Positions 57,021 through 64,000 of a stretch of DNA of 64,000 nt are shown here, in pieces. Each line of letters opens with the position of its first letter. Within the stretch, counting starts at the first letter, position 1. Source of the stretch: Cristatella mucedo. Lineage: Eukaryota; Bryozoa; Phylactolaemata; Cristatellidae. Where the stretch lies: the NCBI GenBank assembly GCA_009760855.2, contig WPIO01000004.1:8033501-8097500 (forward strand). The letters are read 5' to 3'. A program made the translations under genes and the position numbers. The notes beneath the pieces are model-generated. The model saw only the letters and a program-made list of their open reading frames with translations, did no database searches and was not told the origin of the DNA.

Positions 57021-58189
57021 CGCCACATTGCATAGGCAAAACGACCTACAACTAGCGAGCTGCAGAAGTCGAGAGTGGACGTCACGAAATGCACCGATTG
57101 GCTCGGCGGCGGCGGCGGCGTTCTCATTTACGAAGCACGGAGCGCACTGCTGACCAACCGCGAGTGTGCTACCCACCGACCGGTAGCACATTACCGGCTG
57201 TCGCATTTCTCTACATCGGGACTTCGAGTTGGCGCTCTCTTCTTGCTCTCCTCCCAATCTTTCGCTCGTCTACGGGCGCTTTCTATCGTGACGTTGGGCG
57301 AGCGCGGCGTTGGGCGAGCGAGGCTCGAGGCGCGCTCGCGCTCTGCGAAGCGGCGGATTCCATTGGCGCCGCAGAGAAACTCGCGGGCCCCGCCGTCGTC
57401 CAACTTCCTTTGCGCCGCACGGCTCGGCTGACGCTCATTAGCTAATTACGGAGGAATTATCGCGAATGTCGAGCGCCTGCAAATGCTTGCTCGCCCGGCC
57501 GCTGCCGCTGCGGCCTCGAGAAACGGCTGCAGCCGCGGCTGCCGCACGCCAGTCGCAGTCCTAACAGCGCCACCTAGCGTCGCACTCCCTGCACTTTAAC
57601 CCTCAACGCCTCGCTCCTTCCTGCCAGCGTTTCTAACGCGACGCAAAGACGGCCTAGGAGACACTAGGAGACGTCAGCGAGGGGGGTGGTCGCTGAAAGA
57701 GCTCGCACGAGCACGCATTAGAGGGCCCACCGGCAAAAAGATTAGTTTCGAGTAGCGATCGTGGATCTCTCTTTCGACCGTGCGGGACAACTTCGCACGG
57801 CAAGGCGCTCTTCCCCGCTGAGTGTACGCGGCGGCGAAAAGTACGTAACGGCCGGAGCTGGCCACCGGATATCCAGGACGGCCATCGCACTCATGGTTGT
57901 ACGATTGTGAAGCGCAAGGGGCGCAGAGTGGGCGTGAGCACAAGTAAACGTAAAGCCGTTCGCCCTCTGCGAGGCTGACGCCTCGTCGCTCGTCCACTGC
58001 TGCGCCCCACCCCGCCGCCAGGGCTGGCTCGCATGAGGTAGCTGCGGTCAGAAACAAGGCTACTCGACACAGCGGCAACACTTGGCGTAATAATTGACTT
58101 TCTTCTACGTGCGCACGCAGGCGTTCGCGCACGCGCGCACGGCACGCTCTCAATTTTGCTGTCAGTCTGCCTGCTTGTCTTTCTGTCCG

Positions 58190-58516
58190 TCTGTCTCTCC
58201 GTGTTTCTGTCTCTGTCTCTGTCTCTGTCTCTCCGTGTTTCTGTCTGTCTCTGTCTCTGTCTCTGTCTCTGTCTCTGTCTCTGTCTCTGTCTCTGTCTCT
58301 GTCTCTGTCTCTGTCTCTGTCTCTGTCTCTGTCTGTCTCTGTCTCTGTCTCTGTCTCTGTCTCTGTCTCTGTCTCTGTCTGTCTCTGTCTCTGTCTCTGT
58401 CTCTGTCTCTGTCTCTGTCTCTGTCTCTGTCTCTGTCTCTGTCTCTGTCTCTGTCTCTGTCTCTGTCTCTGTCTCTGTCTCTGTCTCTGTCTCTGTCTCT
58501 GTCTCTGTCTCTGTCT
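58190..58516. repeat. (CTCTGT)n hexanucleotide satellite
   Basis: About 325 bp of CTCTGT units with a few deletions. It yields long spurious SV/LS or RD/ET frames on both strands. Confidence 0.95.
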
Positions 58517-58545
58517 TCAACCGTTCGCTCTGCGTGCGACGCAGT

Positions 58546-58567
58546 GTCGTCGTCGTCGTCGTCGTCG
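58546..58567. repeat. (GTC)n repeat
   Basis: Seven GTC units just past the hexanucleotide array. Confidence 0.9.
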
Positions 58568-59649
58568 GGCCCCGCTCCCCGGATGGCCAGCGAGGACCGA
58601 GCGATCCGCACTCGCGAGACTCCCAGACCGGAACTCCGACAGGAAGCCACGCCCCATGTCGCTCGAACAGCTGCGCTTCGCCGCCGCCGCCGACGACGAC
58701 GACGACGTGCCTCGCGTCACTTCGAGCGGCTGGACTATGGGGGCTGTCCAGCCACGCGATACTGTCCGCGGATGATTACAATGTCTGCAGAATATACATT
58801 ATTAAAATAGAATACCCTTTCCATCCTTTCCCTGGATAACATCTATTTTATGGAGATCTTCGCGCACCGCCTCCAAACGAGCGCCGTCGTCGAAAGGCGG
58901 CTCCGCCCTCCGCCCTCCGGCCGCCGCCGCCGCCGCCATGCCAGCCAGGCACTCCCACTCTCGGCAGTCTGTAATTGAGAGACCCCCGTGGGCTCCTTTG
59001 TTTTGGCACACCTACACGGGGAACCGCGGCTACTATACAGCAGCTAACTACCAGGAGGCTTGCTTTGCCGTCGTTTAATTGTACTCAGAACCGGAAGGCC
59101 ATTAGCTACTACTACATTTTAGCGCTTTTTTAATAGCCAGTGCGCTATTCTGAGCTGAAGACCAATCCGTCTGTAGCTGCAGCCCCCAATGCGGTCCTCA
59201 TGGAGATCCCAGGGGGAATACAAACTCGAGCACTGGTGTAGTGTCGCGTCGCGTCTCGGCTGTGGCGGGTGTGGGGCCGATGCATCTCTGGACCAACCAA
59301 CGGACCGAGCCACGAACTAACACCGGCGAGTGCATTACGCCCCGCCCCGCCCCCTCCTCCGCCGCCGTCGCCGCCGAAATACCACGCCCCAGCCCACCCT
59401 AGCGGCAGCTACAGTTCACAGGTAACTGCTGGGTATGCCACTCGCACCGCGCCAGTATCTACGGAGACGACGGAGCGACGTTTGACTTTGGCTGCTGGGG
59501 CTCCACTCCGCCGCAGTTCGGCGGCAAAGACCGGCGGCGCGAGCCCGCGCGAATCCGACGCGTGCGACGAAGAAGGCGATTGACGGCGGCTCGGCGCCGC
59601 AGAGAAAGCTTAAACATCCGCTTCGCATCCGCTCAACGATTGGCTCATT

Positions 59650-59676
59650 GCGACCGACCGACCGACCGACCGACCA
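59650..59676. repeat. (ACCG)n repeat
   Basis: About six CGAC/CGACCGAC units. Confidence 0.85.
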
Positions 59677-60213
59677 GGCGCTAGGCGAGCGCGAGCACCT
59701 CGCTAACGTCGTAACGGCGAGTCAGCGACGGTGGCGGCAGTGGCGGCGGCGACGAGTGACGGTGAGGAGGCGCGTTGCGAAACCCGCTCGCGGCAACTGA
59801 GGCGGACGGACGGACGGACGAGCGGGCGGACTGGCGGACGGACGGACGGCGCGCGCCGAGGCCATCCATCTACAAGCAGCCGCTAAAACTGCGGACCCGG
59901 GCAGGGCGAAGGGACCGATCGAGCCTCTGACCTCTAAGCGAGACAGCGGCGGCAGCGCGCGAAATCGTTCCCCTCTCCATCGCCCGCGCCCCAGCAGCCG
60001 ACGCAACGCCGCTGCGGATCGCGTGCGCGCGCGCTCGCTTGCGGAGGCGAGCCGCGGCCCGCCGCGCAGCGGGCCGCGACCGGAAATAGCGGCGGTCCAG
60101 ACGGCGGCCGCTCAGCTGCGCAACGGAGCCGCCGCCGCCGTCGGAGGTGGCGCTCGAGCGAGCGCCGCGGCACTCGCTCGGTTCGTCGGCCTTTGTTGCG
60201 TGCATTGACATGC

Positions 60214-60284
60214 CAACTGAAAGCTGGTTAAAGGGGACCAAATTCGAACGATCATATCTGGCCCTATTTAACCAGCTGCAGAGC
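60214..60284 (-). ncRNA. mir-133: pre-miR-133 hairpin
   Basis: miR-133 is the muscle partner of miR-1. On the minus strand the 3' arm from 60242 downward reads TTTGGTCCCCTTTAACCAGC. It matches miR-133-3p over the seed (UUGGUCC) and 3' end, with U instead of the common C at nucleotide 13. The 5' arm, AGCTGGTTAAATAGGGCCAG from 60277 downward, pairs with it, including a perfect 11-bp base stem AGCTGGTTAAA/TTTAACCAGCT. The loop is about 15-20 nt. It is clustered with mir-1 in the same orientation, as in many bilaterians. Confidence 0.95.
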
Positions 60285-60377
60285 GGCGTCCTCCGTCTCC
60301 AACCGCTCGAACCCGACGGACGGCGAGCGCTGCTACGGGGCCGCTACCGAAAGGCCAGCGGGGCGACGGCGGACCCT

Positions 60378-60448
60378 GTGCGCGACATACTTCTTTACAT
60401 TCCATGGCCGAACGCAGCATGGCGTGCACAGAAGTACGTCGCTCACGC
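60378..60448 (-). ncRNA. mir-1: pre-miR-1 hairpin
   Basis: miR-1 is the ancient muscle microRNA of bilaterians; it is loaded in Argonaute and represses non-muscle and growth transcripts. Read on the minus strand, the 3' arm from 60404 downward is TGGAATGTAAAGAAGTATG, the conserved miR-1 core including the full seed GGAAUGU. The 5' arm (about 60442-60418) contains GTACTTCTGTGCACGCCATG and pairs with it at about 22 of 25 positions, closing a loop of about 11 nt. This is the usual pre-miRNA shape, with the mature product on the 3' arm. The miR-133 hairpin lies about 95 nt downstream. Confidence 0.95.
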
Positions 60449-60539
60449 GAGTCACGCGCGAATCGGAGCGCTCCGGGCGTTCGACGCGCCACGAGCGAGC
60501 GGCCAGCCACTGCGGCGGCAGAGAGGACGGACGTCCGAC

Positions 60540-60540
60540 A

Positions 60541-60591
<51 letters not shown>

Positions 60592-60592
60592 A
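60540..60592. repeat. (GGC)n repeat
   Basis: GGC/GGT units about 90 bp upstream of the mir-1 hairpin in transcript direction. Confidence 0.9.
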
Positions 60593-60985
60593 CGCGAGCA
60601 GCTGTGCGAATCGACAGCGGACTCACGCTTCGTTCGTTCGTCCGACCGACCGTCCGTCCGTCCGTCCTCCTCAGCGCAGCTCGAGAGGGCTGCAAGAGAG
60701 GCCGACGAACGCTGGCGAGTGGCGGCCTCCGATCCACGCTCCGCTTTTTCCGATCCACGCGGACTCGCCAGTAAGCGAACGCTGCCAAGCCGCCGCCGCC
60801 GCCGAGGCGGGCGGACGCCGGCGGCTTTGGGCGAGCACTCGCGCTCGCGTCAACGTCCGAACGGTTCTGGGGAGCGGTCCGCAAGAGAGCTCCATTTTAA
60901 CGCTGCCGGTTTCGCCGCCGAGCTCGCCGCTTATTAGCGAGCCAGTCGTCGCAGCCGCTGCCGCCGCCGCCGCGCAGCCCGAGCA

Positions 60986-60995
60986 CCATATAAAG
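60986..60995. promoter_or_regulatory. CArG-like / TATA-like motif
   Basis: CCATATAAAG is one base from a CArG box and also contains a plus-strand TATA-like ATATAAAG. It lies about 540 bp upstream of mir-1 in transcript direction, in otherwise very GC-rich sequence where A/T runs stand out. Confidence 0.3.
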
Positions 60996-61260
60996 TCATG
61001 CCTCTCGCGCGCGGCGGCGGCGGCGATAATTAGACTCGGCGGTCCGCTCCTCAGCGAGAGCGTAGATGAAGCTACAATGCGCTCGTTCGAGCTCGCCGCG
61101 CCCCTAGGAGGAGGATGAGGTGGTGGAAGAGAAGGAGGAGGCGTGTGTGGAGAAGGAGGAGGAAGAGCAGAAGGGGTGGACGCCTCGCGGCGATCGCGCT
61201 GCGCCGCCGCCGCCGCCGACGGCGAGCTACCGACGACGGCGGCGTCGCAGCGCAAGCGGC

Positions 61261-61321
61261 GGCGGGCGGACGGACGGGCGGGCGGACGGGCGGGCGGACG
61301 GGCGGGCGGACGGGCGGGCGG
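61261..61321. repeat. GC-rich 12-bp minisatellite
   Basis: GCGGGCGGACGG-type units, about five copies. Confidence 0.85.
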
Positions 61322-61633
61322 ACTCCTGGCGCAAAGTGTCGCTCGAGACTGGCAGAGAGAGCCGCTAAAAAGTCGGCGAAGCCGAGGAACGGCCAGAGGA
61401 GCGCGAGCCGAACGGCGAGACGCGAGCCGAACGGCGAGCCCGGCAGAGCACGCGGCAGCCCCCTCTCGGCCGAAAGCTCGCACGCGTGGCAGGAAGCTCG
61501 CTACCCGACGACCTTGACTGCGACTCGTCTTTACCAATCGCGTAACAATTTTTTGGGAGCCAGGGCACTGACCTTTTAACTGAATGTAGCAGTTTAGGAG
61601 TCGGGTTGCGTAGCGGTTAAGTGGCGTATTCTT

Positions 61634-61643
61634 CCATATTTAG
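61634..61643. promoter_or_regulatory. CArG/MEF2-like motif upstream of mir-1
   Basis: CCATATTTAG differs by one base from a CArG box, CC(A/T)6GG, and its reverse complement CTAAATATGG differs by one base from a MEF2 site. It lies about 1.2 kb upstream of the mir-1 hairpin in transcript direction. SRF and MEF2 are known activators of mir-1/133 loci in flies and vertebrates; use here is inference. Confidence 0.3.
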
Positions 61644-62758
61644 ACTTAACGTAACGCTCCCAGCTGCTCCTGTCCATACCCTTAAATATCCCTCCGCCGC
61701 AGAGAAGAACCCGCGCAAACCTGACCTTATCGGGAATCCGCAGGTGCATAGGCTTCGGGCGTCGCATCAGAATCTAGACTAAATGCGCTCAATGTAAAGA
61801 TAAGCATCAAAGCGTTTCGGACGCACGCACTGTTGGCACGCCGGGCGCTCGGCCGGATCGCGCTTCGAGAGCGCGCACACGAAGCCGCCGGCCAGTGGGC
61901 CTCCGGCTGCGCGCGCACCGGTTCGGCGTCGCTCCGGCGGCCTGCCCCGCATGGGCGGGCCGAGCGGAACCCGCACGCGCCGACCGAGCCTCTAATTGCG
62001 CCCGCACTGCCGGGCGCGGGGCGCCGGAACTCGTGCATTACGCATTTCGAGCGCTCGCGGCCGCCGCAGCCGCTTCGATCCGCCGCCGCTCGCTGCGAAG
62101 CTCGCGCTCATTGCTGCAAGCGACGCGCGCGTCCTTTATTAACTTTTATGAAGCAATTAACAATCGCCAGGCTTGGCGAATGCAATCGCTTCTACGCCCT
62201 GAAAGCTGAGGGGGTGGGGGTTGAAATCCGGAAACACCATTTCGTTAATTCGACGACTTCCCGCTCTTATTTCTTTTCGAGCCACGGCGTACGGCCGGCG
62301 GCCCTGGTCGAGTGTCGCTCGCCGCCTCCAGCGGCCGCCTCAGAAAAAATGGGGCCGCGAGCTCTTCGCGCGGCGGCGCTCAGCCGCAAAGCCGACGCTG
62401 CGGTCGCCGACGCTGCGGTCGCCCGCGCCCCCGCCGAGCGTCGGCTTTGCGGCGCGTCGTCGACTGCTAGCGTCGCCGGGGGGGGGGAGTTCAAGCCTGG
62501 CAGCGCTGCGCCGTCAGCGAGCCAACCGTCCGGTCCAAAGGAGGCGCTATCGCAGCAGCGAGTCGGCGCCCGAGCGAGATCAGCTTCGAATCGGCACGCT
62601 GCCGCTGCCGCCGCCGCCGCCGGGCGCGCCGCGACGCTCGACGCCGCTCGGGCGCGCGGTCCGGCGACGAGGACTTCTGCTCGCCAAAAGCTTTACGTTG
62701 AGCTGAGACTCTTCGAAAGAGTAGCAGCCTCGAATGGAGCTCGATCGCGCCGCTTTCC

Positions 62759-62858
62759 GGGGCTTTCCGGGGCTTTCCGGGGCTTTCCGGGGCTTTCCGG
62801 GGCTTTCCGGGGCTTTCCGGGGCTTTCCGGGGCTTTCCGGGGCTTTCCGGGGCTTTCC
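62759..62858. repeat. Ten tandem copies of a 10-bp kappaB-like unit
   Basis: The decamer GGGGCTTTCC is repeated ten times without error, preceded by a diverged copy (CCGCTTTCC) near 62749. Each unit fits the NF-kappaB consensus GGGRNNYYCC, and the 10-bp period puts all sites on about the same face of the helix. It could be a regulatory array or only a minisatellite. Open frames through it (GFPGLSGAFR repeats) are likely accidental. Confidence 0.8.
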
Positions 62859-63269
62859 CGCGCTTCTCTTGCCTGGACCGCGATCCGACAGCTCGATGCT
62901 TGCCGTCCGCCAGTCGGCTGCTGCAGCAAGTCGCGTGCTCGCAACTTCGAGAGCTCACGCTCGGCGCTCGCTCGCGGCTGCTTCTGTCGCGCGTGCTCCG
63001 ACCTCACGTCGATCGAGTCGCAGCTCTCGGGCGCTCAGTCTCTTCCCGCCGCCGCGCTCAGCTTTCCCTGCGCCCCGAAGGCGAAGGTTTCTTTTTTTCC
63101 CAGCGTCCTGAGCGCGCTGTGTGTGCTCACTTGTGCAAGATTCGGCGGTGCGTTTCGCCAGCTAAGGGAACTGGACGCGCTCAGTGTTCCCTTGCACGCT
63201 TTTGCATGCTGGTCAAAGCGTAGTAATAATCGTCGCGTGCCGTCGCTCGCTCATCTAGCACGACTGACA

Positions 63270-63360
63270 CGTTGCTTGTCGACGATTCGTTGATATCGAC
63301 GATACCATTGGCATCGACGTCGATGATTCGACGATAGCTTGATTCGACGATCATTGATTC
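63270..63360. repeat. Cluster of TCGACGAT-type words
   Basis: TCGACGATTCG, ATCGACGATAC, ATCGACGTCGATGATTCGA and TTCGACGATCATTGATTC follow each other, with an inner palindrome ATCGACGTCGAT. Confidence 0.7.
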
Positions 63361-64000
63361 TCTCGCAGCGAAGCACCAAAATGTATATTCGTTCGCTTAG
63401 GACGCTACGAAAACGGCTCGTTACGATTGCTTTAATTACTATCGTCAGCGTCTTGAGCAGCCGACCATTTTCCGGTTTCGCGGTCTGCCAGGACCTAGCC
63501 GAGAGTGCTCTCGCTCGCTCGCTCGCTCGGTAGAGCTCGGACGAGCAGCCGCTCACCCTTTATTTGCTCGTTTCCAAGGCGCGACCGTACAAGGCGCTTC
63601 TGAGATGTCGCTCATCGCAGCCGGGCGCCGCGTCGCTTCGGCTAGCTGCAGCGACAACGCACGCTGCCGCCGCCGTCGCTGAGTCATCACGCCCCACCCA
63701 CCCCGCCCCGCCTCCCCGCTCGGTATTACGCTCGTCAGCGACGCCCCGTCGCCCGGACGTCCCGGCCTTTCCCGTGACGAGCCCCGCCTTCCTTTTATTC
63801 GCTTGGCTGAGAATAAGAATTTTATTCTGAAACGTGCATGCGAGCGCTTTCCCGACGATACCGCGGGAGGTACGCAAGGCGTCTGCCGGCCCTACTGAGC
63901 CACCCTAGACTGGACACGCCCACTGGCTGCGAGTGTTTAAAGGCAAGTGCTAGCCGCTGCTGGGCGGTCCGGTTTACCTCCCGGAATCGAGTTAGCGATC

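Larger units (their letters stand above)
56870..63950. other. Large GC- and CpG-rich block around the miR-1/133 cluster
   Basis: Base composition changes sharply here, to GC-rich sequence dense in CG, GCG and CGCC words and short GC-rich tandem repeats. It looks like a CpG-island-type promoter region, plausibly for the pri-miR-1/133 transcript on the minus strand and perhaps a gene beyond the right edge. I see no recognisable protein domain in any frame. Confidence 0.6.

Noticed and set aside
58094-58839. Ser/Val/Leu-rich and Arg/Asp-rich open frames of 160-240 codons
   Set aside because: Translations of the CTCTGT hexanucleotide array in several frames.
58990-59025. CCCCGTG...CACGGGG inverted repeat as a possible microRNA
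   Set aside because: Only 7 paired bases with a 24-nt loop and no known mature sequence.
59175-59215. CCCCC...GGGGG inverted repeat
   Set aside because: The stem does not extend beyond five pairs in either direction.
60147-61118. A 323-codon plus-strand open frame
   Set aside because: It runs antisense through the miR-1 and miR-133 hairpins and a GGC repeat, has biased composition and no domain; open frames are common in CpG-rich DNA.
61833-63293. A 486-codon plus-strand open frame, the longest in the window
   Set aside because: Its middle is the GGGGCTTTCC array (GFPGLSGAFR repeats) and the rest is Ala/Arg-rich with competing frames on both strands; no recognisable fold or start context.

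Overview
The window is nuclear DNA from an animal, most likely an invertebrate bilaterian. The evidence is interrupted genes with GT-AG introns, many non-LTR retrotransposon (LINE) and tRNA-derived SINE copies, abundant microsatellites, a CpG-rich block, and a clustered miR-1/miR-133 pair, which is a bilaterian muscle microRNA signature. I cannot fix the phylum; a chelicerate or a lophotrochozoan would both fit. No bacterial-type operon, CRISPR array or rRNA is visible.

Region 1 to 35.2 kb, minus strand: one gene occupies this part, LRRC45 (leucine-rich repeat-containing protein 45, a centrosomal linker and centriole-appendage protein). I rebuilt 16 exons between 35224 (start codon) and about 2412. 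All 15 internal junctions agree in phase. The exons code for about 621 residues: an N-terminal LRR domain, then a long coiled coil. The last exon or exons probably lie beyond the left edge. The introns hold most of the repeats: at least two families of L2/CR1-like LINE remnants, two tRNA-derived SINE families, a Tc1/mariner fossil, microsatellites and a near-perfect 26-bp-arm hairpin.

Region 35.2 to 56.7 kb: intergenic and repeat-rich. The main object is a rearranged Ty3/gypsy-type LTR element (37674-41110) with gag and pol pieces in opposite orientations and inverted LTRs. It sits inside a LINE and is flanked by a 5-bp target duplication (GGTCC). A degraded LINE with several recognisable domains lies at about 50.0-52.7 kb. 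I recognise no host protein gene here; a GC-rich island at 46.8-47.6 kb may be a promoter.

Region 56.7 to 64 kb: a large GC- and CpG-rich block full of simple repeats. On its minus strand are the hairpins of miR-1 (about 60378-60448) and miR-133 (about 60214-60284), in that transcriptional order and about 95 nt apart, so one primary transcript probably carries both. Long open frames across this block are GC-rich artefacts. A ten-unit array of the decamer GGGGCTTTCC, which fits the NF-kappaB consensus, lies at 62759-62858.
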